The notes under the pieces were generated by a model. That model worked only from the letters and a program-made list of their open reading frames with translations, was not told where the DNA came from and made no database searches. Shown piece after piece: positions 24,917 through 33,905 of a stretch of 64,000 nt of DNA. The number at the start of each line of letters is the position of its first letter. The first letter of the stretch is position 1. The translations under genes were made by a program, and so were the position numbers. The stretch comes from Pseudomonas laurylsulfatiphila. GTDB taxonomy: Bacteria; Pseudomonadota; Gammaproteobacteria; Pseudomonadales; Pseudomonadaceae. The stretch is taken from contig NZ_NIRS01000007.1 of assembly GCF_002934665.1 (NCBI RefSeq), positions 124,001-188,000 of the forward strand, read 5' to 3'.

Positions 24917-26080
24917 TTAAACGTAGAACGATTTCAGCGGCGGGAAACCATTGAACTCAACAGCGCTGTAACTGGTGGTGTACGCACCGGTCGACAGCCA
25001 GTACAGGCGATCACCGATGGCCAGGTTCAGCGGCAGGCCGTACTTGTAGTTTTCGTACATGATGTCGGCGCTGTCGCAGGTAGGGCCGGCGATGACCACT
25101 TCTTCCATCTCGCCTTTCTTCTCGGTCCAGATCGGGAACTTGATGGCTTCGTCCATGGTTTCGATCAGGCCGGAGAACTTGCCCACGTCCGTGTACACCC
25201 AACGCTCTACCGCGGTGCGGGATTTGCGTGCGACCAGCACCACTTCGCTGACCAGGATGCCGGCGTTGGCGATGAGCGAACGACCCGGTTCCAGGATGAT
25301 TTCCGGCAGGTCATCACCGAAGTCTTCCTTGAGAAAGCGGATGATTTCTTCCGCGTAGGTTTCCAGGCTGTTGGTGCGGGTGATGTAGTTGGCCGGGAAG
25401 CCGCCGCCCATGTTGATCAGCTTCAGTTGGATGCCGTCTTCTTCTTTCAGGCGCTCGAAGATCACTTTGACCTTGGCGATCGCCGCGTCCCAGACGCTGA
25501 TGTCGCGCTGCTGCGAGCCGACGTGGAACGAGATGCCGTAAGGCACCAGGCCCAGGTCACGAGCGAGGATCAACAGGTCCATGGCCATGTCGGTCTGGCA
25601 GCCGAATTTGCGCGACAACGGCCAGTCGGCGGTGGTCGAGCCTTCGGTCAGGATACGCACGTAGACTTTCGAACCCGGGGCGGCCTTGGCGATGTTGCGC
25701 AGATCGGCTTCGGAGTCGGTGGCAAACAGGCGCACGCCCTTGTCGTAGAAGTAGCGGATATCCTTGGATTTCTTGATGGTGTTGCCGTAGCTGATGTGGT
25801 CGGCGCTGACGCCACGGCCCAGCACTTTGTCCAACTCATAGATCGAGGCGATGTCGAAGCTCGAGCCTTTCTCTTTGAGCAGGTCAATGATTTCGACGGC
25901 AGGGTTGGCCTTGACCGCGTAGTAGACCTTGGCGAATTCGAAACCGGCGCGCAGGTCGTCGTAGGCCTGGGCGATCATCGCGGTGTCGATCACCACGAAC
26001 GGGGTTTCCTGTTTGTCGGCGAATGCCTTCATTTTCTGAAAGGTTTCACGCGCGAAATAGTCTTCGACCTGGATCGACAT
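24917..26080 (-). CDS. speC: Ornithine/lysine decarboxylase, fold type III (SpeC)
   Basis: PLP enzyme (387 residues) that decarboxylates ornithine to putrescine, the entry to polyamine synthesis; proteins of this alanine-racemase-fold group often also accept lysine. The PLP lysine is Lys57 in YYAVKANP; other active-site motifs are FHVGSQ near 186, NMGGGFP near 222, EPGRSLIANAG near 260, and GPTCDSADI with the catalytic Cys near 331. Length equals that of P. aeruginosa PA4519, which also neighbours the piu/Sel1 block. The ATG has a GGAGCTCCCAGG-type upstream stretch. Its 5' leader carries a terminator-like hairpin and a short frame, see the separate entries. Confidence 0.92.
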   Translation of the reverse strand: MSIQVEDYFARETFQKMKAFADKQETPFVVIDTAMIAQAYDDLRAGFEFAKVYYAVKANPAVEIIDLLKEKGSSFDIASIYELDKVLGRGVSADHISYGNTIKKSKDIRYFYDKGVRLFATDSEADLRNIAKAAPGSKVYVRILTEGSTTADWPLSRKFGCQTDMAMDLLILARDLGLVPYGISFHVGSQQRDISVWDAAIAKVKVIFERLKEEDGIQLKLINMGGGFPANYITRTNSLETYAEEIIRFLKEDFGDDLPEIILEPGRSLIANAGILVSEVVLVARKSRTAVERWVYTDVGKFSGLIETMDEAIKFPIWTEKKGEMEEVVIAGPTCDSADIMYENYKYGLPLNLAIGDRLYWLSTGAYTTSYSAVEFNGFPPLKSFYV

Positions 26081-26158
26081 ACCTGGGAGCTCCTACTGGC
26101 AAACGTTAGTAATCAATGGGTGCAAATGAACGTCCTCCGTATCCCCACTTTGGTTCGC

Positions 26159-26269
26159 CTACTTCCCAAGGCATGTCGCCGAAAGCAAAAAGGCCATGGG
26201 AAGTGCAGCTTTCCCTTGGCCTTGCTGTCTCGTCGTCAGTACTTGAGCCGGATGGATCGTTTCCAGCAT
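26159..26269 (-). CDS. Possible 36-residue leader peptide upstream of speC
   Basis: An ATG-initiated frame of 36 codons (beginning MLETIHPAQVL and ending LLSATCLGK) runs through the terminator-like hairpin and ends 78 bp before the speC start. The C-terminal half is hydrophobic. No good ribosome site is seen upstream, and no known leader peptide is recognised, so coding is uncertain. It is recorded because frame and hairpin overlap, the arrangement expected of translation-coupled attenuation. Confidence 0.25.
   Translation of the reverse strand: MLETIHPAQVLTTRQQGQGKAALPMAFLLSATCLGK
26185..26223 (-). terminator. Terminator/attenuator-like hairpin in the speC leader
   Basis: AAGGCCATGGGAA (26190-26202) and TTCCCTTGGCCTT (26211-26223) pair over 13 bp with one mismatch; on the minus strand the stem is followed by TTTTTG. 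It lies 105 bp before the speC ATG, either ending read-through from the ABC operon or attenuating speC. Confidence 0.7.
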
Positions 26270-26616
26270 GGACGTTCGGCGCGAACTTTAGGGCGTGAGG
26301 GGCTTGAGATCAACAAAAAATGTCGCGTTTTTGCACTCTTCTGACGCGCGTTGCGGGCATCACTCTTTGTAACCGACTCAGATGACAGTCGAATGTTCCC
26401 GAAGAATTGCGAAGTGTTAAAAATACCTGCACGTTCGATGCTTTTGTACGCTAAGTCACTAGGAAGTACGATGGCGACAATATGGGCGACGTTGGCGGCG
26501 AAAAGGTAGGCTGAGAGGGGATTTGACTATTCCGGAGCGTGTTTCCAGATAGCTATTGCAGACGCTACTGTTGATATTTTTTTCCGGCCTGCGAATCACT
26601 GGAAAATCGCAAAGAA

Positions 26617-26710
26617 CCTGTGGGAGCGAGCTTGCTCGCGATGACATTTTCACAGCCGGCATCGTAGTTGCCTGAAATGGCGCCATCGCGAGCAAGCTCG
26701 CTCCCACAGG
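26617..26710. repeat. REPIN palindrome
   Basis: CCTGTGGGAGCGAGCTTGCT at 26617 and an exact inverted copy ending GCTCCCACAGG at 26710, just behind the ABC-transporter ATPase gene. Confidence 0.9.
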
Positions 26711-26740
26711 TTTTGTATTTTTACCCGGTAATGTGAGCTG

Positions 26741-27898
26741 TCAGGCGACAACCGCCTCGGCCGGCGAGACAATATTGGTTTTCATCCCCCGCGAACGTCC
26801 CGAACTCAGGTAGGCCGCAATCGACTCCTGCGTCACCTCACCCAAAAACACCCGCTCGGCATCCATCACCGGCAACCACGAACGATTGAACTCGTACATG
26901 CGCGACAGCAGGATGCGCAAATGTTCGTCGTACGCCGCCGTGGCGTTGAACTCGCGTTGGTATTGCGCGCAGGTGCCGGTCTGACGGTGCAAGTCGCGAC
27001 GTCTTACGTAACCCAGGGCCTTGTTCTCTGTGCAGGTCACCACCACGTAGCGACGGTCATGCTCGTCCATCAATTCCAGCGCCTCGGCCACCGGGGTTTG
27101 CGGGCTGACGGAGGGCGCGTTGTCCGCCGCGTCTTCGGCTTTCACCAGCAGCAGGCGCTTGAGCGTGCTGTCCTGGCCGACGAAGTTGCTGACAAACTCA
27201 TCTGCCGGGTGCGCGAGCAAGGTGTCCGGGTGATCGATCTGCAAAAGCTTGCCGGCGCGGAAGATCGCGATCTTGTCGCCGAGCTTGATCGCCTCGTCGA
27301 TGTCATGGCTGACCATGATCACGGTCTTGTTCAGCGCCCGTTGCATCTCGAAGAATTCGTTCTGGATCATCTCGCGGTTGATCGGGTCGACCGCGCCGAA
27401 TGGTTCGTCCATCAACAGCAATGGCGCATCTGCCGCCAGGGCGCGAATCACGCCAATCCGTTGTTGCTGGCCGCCGGACAACTCCCGTGGATAGCGATGC
27501 AAGTACTGCTTGGGCTCGAGCTTGATCATGCTCATCAGCTCGCGGGCGCGGTCGTGGCATTTCTGTTTGTCCCAACCGAGCAGTTTCGGTACGACCACGA
27601 TGTTCTCTTCGATGGTCATGTTCGGGAACAGGCCGATCTGCTGGATCACGTAACCGATGTTGCGGCGCAGCGTCACTTCGTCGAGGCCGGTGGTGTCTTC
27701 GCCGTTGATCAGGATCTTGCCCGAGGTGGGTTTGATCAGGCGGTTGATCATTTTCAGCGTGGTGCTTTTGCCGCAACCCGATGGTCCGAGGAACACGCAG
27801 ATTTCGCCTTCATTGACGGTCAGGCTCACCGAGTCCACGGCTTTCACATCCTTGCCGTTGCTTTGGAAGGTCTTGCTGAGGTTTTGAAGTTCGATCAT
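26741..27898 (-). CDS. opuCA: Quaternary-amine (betaine/choline/carnitine) ABC transporter ATPase with CBS domains
   Basis: ATPase subunit of 385 residues. Walker A is GPSGCGKST near 38, the Q loop is VIQQIGLFP near 85, the signature is LSGGQQQRIG near 136 and Walker B is LLLMDEPFGAVDP near 156. After residue about 255 come tandem CBS domains (VAEALELMDEHDRRYVVV and LLSRMYEFNRSWLPVMD), the mark of OpuC/ProV-like transporters, where they gate transport by ionic strength. The ATG overlaps the stop of the permease gene by 4 bp. It is last in a four-gene operon with two permeases and one binding protein. The exact substrate cannot be read. Confidence 0.9.
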   Translation of the reverse strand: MIELQNLSKTFQSNGKDVKAVDSVSLTVNEGEICVFLGPSGCGKSTTLKMINRLIKPTSGKILINGEDTTGLDEVTLRRNIGYVIQQIGLFPNMTIEENIVVVPKLLGWDKQKCHDRARELMSMIKLEPKQYLHRYPRELSGGQQQRIGVIRALAADAPLLLMDEPFGAVDPINREMIQNEFFEMQRALNKTVIMVSHDIDEAIKLGDKIAIFRAGKLLQIDHPDTLLAHPADEFVSNFVGQDSTLKRLLLVKAEDAADNAPSVSPQTPVAEALELMDEHDRRYVVVTCTENKALGYVRRRDLHRQTGTCAQYQREFNATAAYDEHLRILLSRMYEFNRSWLPVMDAERVFLGEVTQESIAAYLSSGRSRGMKTNIVSPAEAVVA

Positions 27899-28548
27899 TT
27901 GAGCAGTCCTTTTGGAGTCAGCGAGCGTTGCAGTACCTGCAGGATCAGGTCGGCGATGATCGCCAGCACACTGACCAGCACGGCACCGACGATCAGCATC
28001 GACATGTCGCTGCGGCTGATGGAAGCGAGGATGAGTACACCGAGGCCACCGGCACCGATGGTGGCGGCGATGGTCATGACGCCGATGTTCATGACCACGG
28101 CGGTGCGTACGCCGGCAAGGATCACCGGCACGGCGATGGGCAGCTCAACCATGCGCAGGCGCTGGCCGAACGTCATGCCGATGCCGCGCGCCGCTTCGCG
28201 GATGCCCGGCTCGACGCTGGTCAGGGCCAGGTAGGTGTTACGCATGATCGGCAGCAGTGAATAGAGAAACACTGCGGTGATCGCCGGCATCGGGCCGAGG
28301 CCCTGGCCGAATTTGGAGTAGAAGGGCAACAACAGGCCGAACAGGGCAATCGACGGCACCGTCAGCAGCACCGTGGCACTGGCCTGCAAAGGCCCGGCGA
28401 GGCTCGGGAAACGCGTCATTAGGATGCCCAGTGGCACGCCGACCAGAATTGCCAGGGTCACGGCGATGCCGACCAGGGTGATGTGTTGCCCGGTCAGATG
28501 CATCACCTGTTGCCAGTCGAGATGGGAAAAGGCGTTCAAGAATTCCAT
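27895..28548 (-). CDS. opuCB: Quaternary-amine ABC transporter permease
   Basis: Integral membrane permease of 217 residues with about five to six helices and the transmembrane-domain EAA loop EAARGIGMTFGQRLRMVELP near 120-139. It pairs with the second permease (29475-30191) in a heterodimeric OpuC-like importer. The stop overlaps the ATPase start by 4 bp, and 12 bp separate it from the binding protein gene, so expression is coupled. The small size is normal for OpuCB. Confidence 0.9.
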   Translation of the reverse strand: MEFLNAFSHLDWQQVMHLTGQHITLVGIAVTLAILVGVPLGILMTRFPSLAGPLQASATVLLTVPSIALFGLLLPFYSKFGQGLGPMPAITAVFLYSLLPIMRNTYLALTSVEPGIREAARGIGMTFGQRLRMVELPIAVPVILAGVRTAVVMNIGVMTIAATIGAGGLGVLILASISRSDMSMLIVGAVLVSVLAIIADLILQVLQRSLTPKGLLK

Positions 28549-28560
28549 GACTTCTCCTTC

Positions 28561-29454
28561 TCAGTTCAATGGATGCTGGCGCAGGAAATCGGCGGCCACG
28601 GCTGAAGGACTCTGGTGATCGACATCCACCCGCGCGTTGAGCTCGCGCATGGTGTTGTCGTCGAACAGTTCCGCCAGTGGCATGAGCTGTGCGGCCAGTT
28701 GCGGATGCGCGTCAAGGCAGGCCTGACGCACCACCGGTGCGGCGGTGTAGTCGGGGAAGTAATGCTTGTCGTCTTCCAGCAATTTCAGCTTGAAGGCATT
28801 CAGGCGGCCGTCAGTGGTGTAGACCAGGCCGGCAAACACCTGGCCATTGCGCAGCGCGGTGTAGACGAGGCCGGCGTCCATCTGCCGGATGTTTTTGCGG
28901 GTCAGGTTCATGTCGTACAGCTGTACCATGCCCTCGAGCCCGTCCGAGCGGTTGGCGAACTCGGTATCCAGTGCCACCAGATTGTTGGTCTTGGCCTCCT
29001 GGTGCAGCACCTTGTTCAGCTCACTGATGGTGTTGATCTGCGGGTATTGGTCAGCGACATTTTTCGGCAGGGCAAGGGCGTAGGTGTTGCTGAATTTCGA
29101 CGGAGTGAGCCAGACCAGGCCTTTTTGTGCGTCGAGTTCTCTCACCCGCGCGTAGGACTGTTCGCTGTCGAGTTTTTCGGTGACATGGTTGTAGGCCACC
29201 AGCGACACACCGGTGTATTCCCAGAGCATGTCCAGTTGACCGCTTTCGTGGGCGCTGCGGGCGAGGTTGCTGCCGAGACCGCCGGTCACTTGCACGTCGT
29301 AACCCTTGGCACGCAGGTATTGCGCGGTGATTTCCGCCAGCAGGGTCTGTTCGGTGAACACCCGGGCGCCGATGCGGATCAACGGTTTTTCTGCGGCCTG
29401 GGCAAATCCTGCGCACAGCAGAACGCAGCCTAGTAAAAAGCTTGTTGTCTTCAT
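28561..29454 (-). CDS. opuCC: Quaternary-amine ABC transporter substrate-binding protein
   Basis: Periplasmic binding protein of 297 residues with a clear signal peptide (FLLGCVLLCAGFAQA, cleavage near residue 21). The OpuAC-type domain starts IRIGARVFTEQTLLAEI and contains WEYTGVSLVAYN near 92 and a run of aromatic residues suited to cage trimethylammonium groups. It ends without a lipid anchor, so is probably soluble. The start is fixed by AAGGAACTCTC before ATG 29454; the frame is open further upstream into the permease gene but makes no sense there. The substrate (betaine, choline or carnitine) is not determined. Confidence 0.9.
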   Translation of the reverse strand: MKTTSFLLGCVLLCAGFAQAAEKPLIRIGARVFTEQTLLAEITAQYLRAKGYDVQVTGGLGSNLARSAHESGQLDMLWEYTGVSLVAYNHVTEKLDSEQSYARVRELDAQKGLVWLTPSKFSNTYALALPKNVADQYPQINTISELNKVLHQEAKTNNLVALDTEFANRSDGLEGMVQLYDMNLTRKNIRQMDAGLVYTALRNGQVFAGLVYTTDGRLNAFKLKLLEDDKHYFPDYTAAPVVRQACLDAHPQLAAQLMPLAELFDDNTMRELNARVDVDHQSPSAVAADFLRQHPLN

Positions 29455-29474
29455 GAGAGTTCCTTTGCCGAGGC

Positions 29475-30191
29475 TTAAGACGGGCGCAGGCCGCGTTCGA
29501 GCCAGAGGCGACTGCCAAGTGTGACCATGCCGTCCAGCAATAGGGCCAGCAACGCGGTGCATGCGGCACCGAGCAGCAACTGCGACTGATTGTTCAGGGC
29601 AATGCCGGGGAATATCAGGCTGCCAAGACTGTTGGCGCCGATCAGGAACGCCAGCGGAGCAGTCCCGACATTGATCGCCAACGCCACGCGCACGCCACCG
29701 ATGATGATCGGCACGGCGTTCGGCAGTTCGACTCTCCACAATACCTGGCGCGGGGTCATGCCGATGCCGACGGCGGCTTCCTTGAGCGAGCCCTGAACGT
29801 TTTTCAGGCCCTCATAAGTGTTGCGCACGATGGGCAGCAAGGAGGCGAGGAACAGGGCGAAGATGGCCGGGCCGCTGCCGATGCCGAGGATGCCCAGGGC
29901 AATGGCCAGGACGGCCAGAGGCGGAACGGTGTTGCCAATGTTGAAGAACTGCATGAAGCGTTCAGCGCGACCGACCATGGACGGGCGGCTGAGTAAGATA
30001 CCGGCGGGGAGGCCCACGACAAGGGCGGCGAGCATGGAAGCGAGGACGAGAATCAGATGAGCTTGCAGGTAAAACAGCAAATCGTCGCGGTAGTGTTCGA
30101 TCGTGTTGATGCCGATCCATTGGATCAGCAGGGCCAGAAGGGCGATTACCAACGCGCCTCCCATCAGCCCTTTGCCATAGCGGATAGCCAC
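29475..30191 (-). CDS. opuCD: Quaternary-amine ABC transporter permease
   Basis: First gene of the operon; permease of 238 residues with EAA loop KEAAVGIGMTPRQVLWRVELP near 136-156, very like that of its partner permease. The start is taken as GTG 30191 (VAIRYGKGL), which has AAAGGAG 8 bp ahead; an ATG eleven codons upstream lacks a ribosome site. Permease-binding protein-permease-ATPase order is as in Pseudomonas opuC-like clusters. The upstream gap carries two REP units, and no osmotic promoter element was recognised. Confidence 0.88.
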   Translation of the reverse strand: MAIRYGKGLMGGALVIALLALLIQWIGINTIEHYRDDLLFYLQAHLILVLASMLAALVVGLPAGILLSRPSMVGRAERFMQFFNIGNTVPPLAVLAIALGILGIGSGPAIFALFLASLLPIVRNTYEGLKNVQGSLKEAAVGIGMTPRQVLWRVELPNAVPIIIGGVRVALAINVGTAPLAFLIGANSLGSLIFPGIALNNQSQLLLGAACTALLALLLDGMVTLGSRLWLERGLRPS

Positions 30192-30297
30192 AGGCGGACT
30201 CCTTTTTTCAGTCGGCGAACACATTTTCGTGTGGCAATGCCTTGCTTGGCTGCCGAAAAAATGATCGCGAGAAGCAGCTCATGCCGAGCGCGTTCCA

Positions 30298-30399
30298 CTG
30301 CAGGAGCGAGATTGCTTGCGAAAAACGTCCAGACAACGCGTACATTCAGGTACCCAGCGTTATCGTTGACGTCCATCGCGAGCGGGCTCGCTCCTACAG
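30298..30399. repeat. REPIN palindrome, left arm partly decayed
   Basis: CTGCAGGAGCGAGATTGCTT at 30298 pairs imperfectly with the arm GCGAGCGGGCTCGCTCCTAC ending at 30399. Confidence 0.8.
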
Positions 30400-30543
30400 A
30401 GGGTTGGCGCACGGCAATCGAGCCATGAGCACAGCCTCGTCAGGCCGAATTGCAGGTGTTTCAGGCCCCCGACGAGTGGTCGTAACAGGGGAGTGGACGT
30501 CTCCGTGCCTTAAAAGGTTCCCACGTTAGACACTGTTTGGCCA

Positions 30544-30633
30544 CCCTGTAGGAGCTGCCGAAGGCTGCGATCTTTTGACTTTGCTTCTAAAAACAGGATC
30601 AAAAGATCGCAGCCTTCGGCAGCTCCTACAGGG
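30544..30633. repeat. REP-like inverted repeat (GCTGCCG family)
   Basis: CCTGTAGGAGCTGCCGAAGG at 30545 and its exact inverted copy ending CTCCTACAGG at 30632 flank a short spacer directly before the prfC promoter. Confidence 0.88.
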
Positions 30634-30721
30634 GGATCGGGGTGTATGGACGGTGGTCCGTAGATCACTTTTTAAGCTATACTCGCCGCCCTTTTTTGAA
30701 TCACCTGCCAGGCGATTTCCC

Positions 30722-32305
30722 ATGACCAAACAGGCCGCCGAAGTCGCGAAACGCCGCACTTTCGCCATTATTTCCCACCCCGATGCCGGTAAGACCACCA
30801 TCACCGAGAAACTCTTGCTGATGGGCAAGGCGATCGCGGTAGCCGGTACGGTGAAATCTCGTAAATCCGACCGCCATGCCACCTCCGACTGGATGGAAAT
30901 GGAAAAGCAGCGTGGTATTTCCATTACCACGTCGGTCATGCAGTTCCCGTATCGCGAGCACATGATCAACCTGCTCGACACTCCGGGCCACGAAGACTTC
31001 TCCGAAGATACCTACCGCACCCTGACCGCGGTGGACTCGGCGTTGATGGTTCTCGACGGCGGTAAAGGTGTAGAGCCACGGACCATCGCCCTGATGGACG
31101 TCTGCCGTCTGCGTGACACGCCGATCGTCAGCTTCATCAACAAACTCGACCGTGATATCCGCGACCCGATCGAACTGCTCGACGAAATCGAAGCCGTCCT
31201 CAAGATCAAGGCCGCGCCGATCACCTGGCCGATCGGTTGCTACCGTGACTTCAAAGGCGTGTATCACCTCGCCGACGACTACATCATCGTGTACACCGCC
31301 GGTCACGGCCATGAGCGCACCGAAACCAAGATCATCGAGAAGCTCGACTCCGACGAGGCGCGTGCGCACCTGGGTGACGAGTACGAACGTTTCCTCGAAC
31401 AGCTTGAACTGGTGCAGGGCGCCTGCCACGAGTTCAACCAGCAGGAATTCCTCGACGGCCAGTTGACCCCGGTGTTCTTCGGTACGGCACTGGGCAACTT
31501 CGGTGTCGACCATGTCCTCGACGCCGTGGTTGATTGGGCTCCGCGCCCGCTGGCCCGGGTGGCCAACGAGCGCACCGTGGAGCCGGTGGAAGAGAAGTTC
31601 TCGGGCTTCATCTTCAAGATCCAGGCGAACATGGACCCGAAACACCGCGACCGCATCGCCTTCATGCGTATCTGCTCCGGCAAGTACGAAAAAGGCATGA
31701 AGATGCGCCATGTGCGTACCGGTAAGGACGTGCGGATCGGCGACGCGCTGACCTTCTTCTCTTCCGAGCGTGAGCAACTGGAAGAGGCGTTTGCCGGCGA
31801 CATCATCGGCCTGCACAACCACGGCACCATCCAGATCGGCGACACCTTCAGCGAAGGCGAAGTCCTGGGCTTCACCGGCATCCCGCACTTCGCCCCGGAA
31901 CTGTTCCGCCGCGTGCGCCTGAAGGATCCGCTGAAATCCAAGCAACTGCGCCAGGGCTTGCAGCAGTTGGCCGAAGAAGGCGCGACCCAGGTGTTCTTCC
32001 CGGAACGCAGTAACGACATCATCCTCGGCGCCGTTGGCGTGCTGCAGTTCGATGTGGTCGCCAGCCGTTTGAAAGAGGAATACAAGGTCGAATGCTCCTA
32101 CGAGCCGATCACTGTTTATTCCGCGCGCTGGATCGAATGCAGCGACAAGAAGAAGCTTGAGGAATTCTCCAACAAGGCTGTGGAAAACCTGGCACTGGAC
32201 GGCGGCGGTCACCTGACCTACCTCGCGCCTACGCGGGTCAACCTGGCACTGATGGAAGAGCGCTGGCCGGACGTGAAATTCCGCGCGACCCGCGAGCATC
32301 ACTAA
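30722..32305 (+). CDS. prfC: Peptide chain release factor 3
   Basis: Translational GTPase (527 residues) that recycles RF1/RF2 from the ribosome after peptide release. GTP-binding motifs are complete: HPDAGKTT (G1, residues 19-26), GISITTS (G2, about 64), DTPGHEDF (G3, about 88), NKLD (G4, about 142). The following beta-barrel domains include FSGFIFKIQANMDP and the C-terminal RF3 domain. The start ATG 30722 gives the normal family length; the frame is open upstream only through a repeat. A strong terminator follows. Confidence 0.97.
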   Translation: MTKQAAEVAKRRTFAIISHPDAGKTTITEKLLLMGKAIAVAGTVKSRKSDRHATSDWMEMEKQRGISITTSVMQFPYREHMINLLDTPGHEDFSEDTYRTLTAVDSALMVLDGGKGVEPRTIALMDVCRLRDTPIVSFINKLDRDIRDPIELLDEIEAVLKIKAAPITWPIGCYRDFKGVYHLADDYIIVYTAGHGHERTETKIIEKLDSDEARAHLGDEYERFLEQLELVQGACHEFNQQEFLDGQLTPVFFGTALGNFGVDHVLDAVVDWAPRPLARVANERTVEPVEEKFSGFIFKIQANMDPKHRDRIAFMRICSGKYEKGMKMRHVRTGKDVRIGDALTFFSSEREQLEEAFAGDIIGLHNHGTIQIGDTFSEGEVLGFTGIPHFAPELFRRVRLKDPLKSKQLRQGLQQLAEEGATQVFFPERSNDIILGAVGVLQFDVVASRLKEEYKVECSYEPITVYSARWIECSDKKKLEEFSNKAVENLALDGGGHLTYLAPTRVNLALMEERWPDVKFRATREHH

Positions 32306-32326
32306 GCGCTGAATGGCGACACCCGA

Positions 32327-32358
32327 AAGCCCGCTGTGAAAACAGCGGGCTTTTTTTT
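32327..32358 (+). terminator. Intrinsic terminator of prfC
   Basis: AAGCCCGCTGT and ACAGCGGGCTT form an 11-bp stem with a GAAA loop, followed by eight T, 22 bp after the prfC stop. Confidence 0.95.
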
Positions 32359-32511
32359 GGATTGATTTTGCGCTGGAGGCGATTGTGTAGGTCTTTTCCT
32401 TCGCATTTGTAGCCCGCCTCTGCTTTTGCCCTGTGTGGGAGATTTGCCCGCGACAACTCAGTCGTTGGCGTTTAGTGTTCAAGACACATTTCGCAAACAG
32501 CGGCCATCTTG

Positions 32512-33759
32512 ATGATCAAGGGAATGACGCATCGGCTGACTCATCTGCTGAGGCTGGACGGCTATTTCGGCGTGATGGCCTGGGTTCTCGCGGCGCTGTT
32601 GTTCATCAATCGATTGAGCAGCATGGTCAAGTTGTTCATGGCGCTGTACCTACGTCAGGAACTGGGGCTGGCTATTGAAACCGTTGGCTGGCTGTTGTCG
32701 GCCTATGGCGCTGGATTGCTGGTCGGCTCGATGCTCGGTGGTTTGCTCAGTGACCATGTGCGCACGGCACGGCTCACAGCGGCGTTGTTCTTTGTGTCGA
32801 TGTGGGTTCTGATCCTGCTCGGGCTGGTTACGCAGGTGCCGTTGCTGGCCGGGCTGCTGTTGCTCAGCGGGGCCGTCGACGGGGCGATCCGTACGCTGCA
32901 TCAGCGGCTGATCATGGAGTATTGCGAGATTGCGCAGCGTTCCCGGGCACAGGCTTTGAGCCGGGTAGCCCGGAACCTCGGAATGGCCGTTGCCGGGGTG
33001 GCGGGCGGCGTTTTGGCGCAGACCGATTTTCGCTGGGTGTTCTTCGCCAGCGCAGCCATGACCCTGCTGGCCTTGCTCTGGTTTGTCCGCACGACATGGC
33101 GCCGACCGGTGCTGGTGCCTGACGAGAAACCTGATACCGGCTCAGGCTCACGCGTGCCGTATCGCGACAAACCCTTTCTCTGGTTACTGGCGACGACGCT
33201 CTTGCTCGGGATGGCATTCGACACGGTGTACAGCACGCTGGGTAACTACCTGCGTGATTACTATCGCCTGAGCACCGAAGCGATCGGCTGGCAGTTCGCA
33301 TTGAATGCCGTATTGGTGGTGTCGTTACAGATTCCGTTGACCCATTGGGGCGAACGCTGGGGTACGCGTCGCCAACTGGTGGCGGGCAGTCTGTTGCTGG
33401 CCTGTGGGCTCGGTATGTTGCCGTTGGGTTCCGGGTTGTTCTACGCCTGTCTGTCGACGGTGGTCTGGACATTGGGTGAGGCGCTGTTCATACCGCCACT
33501 GAATGCACGGGTCATGCAGCATGCGCAACGTGGAAAAAGCGGCCAGTACTTTGGCGTGTTTTTCATGAGCTGGAGTGCGAGTGCGCTGTTGTCGCCGATG
33601 CTTGGCGGTCAGTTGTACGGTCACTTTGGTGGGCACAGTGTGTGGCTGGTCAGTGCGGCACTGGCGCTGCTGTCCATACCCATGATCTATCAGGCTACCC
33701 GCCCTCGCGCTCCAGACAAGCTTGAGGGGCAACCTCGCCGAACTGTTTCGCTTAGTTGA
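32512..33759 (+). CDS. Major facilitator superfamily transporter
   Basis: Membrane transporter of about 415 residues with twelve predicted helices and a central basic loop near residue 200. The motif-A like loop GGLLSDHVRTARLT near 77-90 and the arrangement of helices are of the drug:H+ antiporter type, but the substrate cannot be read. It stands alone, about 150 bp after the prfC terminator. Start is uncertain: ATG 32512, TTG 32509 or ATG 32524 are possible, the last having AAGGGA too close to it. No co-encoded regulator is next to it. Confidence 0.82.
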   Translation: MIKGMTHRLTHLLRLDGYFGVMAWVLAALLFINRLSSMVKLFMALYLRQELGLAIETVGWLLSAYGAGLLVGSMLGGLLSDHVRTARLTAALFFVSMWVLILLGLVTQVPLLAGLLLLSGAVDGAIRTLHQRLIMEYCEIAQRSRAQALSRVARNLGMAVAGVAGGVLAQTDFRWVFFASAAMTLLALLWFVRTTWRRPVLVPDEKPDTGSGSRVPYRDKPFLWLLATTLLLGMAFDTVYSTLGNYLRDYYRLSTEAIGWQFALNAVLVVSLQIPLTHWGERWGTRRQLVAGSLLLACGLGMLPLGSGLFYACLSTVVWTLGEALFIPPLNARVMQHAQRGKSGQYFGVFFMSWSASALLSPMLGGQLYGHFGGHSVWLVSAALALLSIPMIYQATRPRAPDKLEGQPRRTVSLS

Positions 33760-33905
33760 TCCGGCTATTGGGTTTATTTGAAACCGGTCTTTCTGTCGGG
33801 TGCATTTCTGCTCGCTCGTCAGCGTCCAATCTGGAGAACCCGGCTGATCGGAACTAGATTTCACTCAGCGCCAGACAGGCACTCCACGAAAGGAAGGAAT
33901 CGGCT

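Larger units (their letters stand above)
26081..26740. other. Intergenic region between speC and the ABC transporter operon
   Basis: 660 bp without a long gene. From left to right: the leader of speC with a 36-codon frame (26159-26269, minus), a minus-strand hairpin with T run (26185-26223), an AT-rich stretch 26300-26480 likely to hold the speC promoter, and a REPIN at 26617-26710. Nothing else was recognised. Confidence 0.6.
30192..30721. other. Divergent intergenic region opuC operon / prfC
   Basis: 530 bp with two REP-type units (30298-30399 and 30544-30633). A -10 like TATACT at 30678-30683 (preceded by GC) probably serves prfC. No gene was recognised. Confidence 0.6.

Noticed and set aside
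30701..32482. Minus-strand open frame of 593 codons
   Set aside because: Antisense to prfC over its whole length; no motif, no ribosome site.
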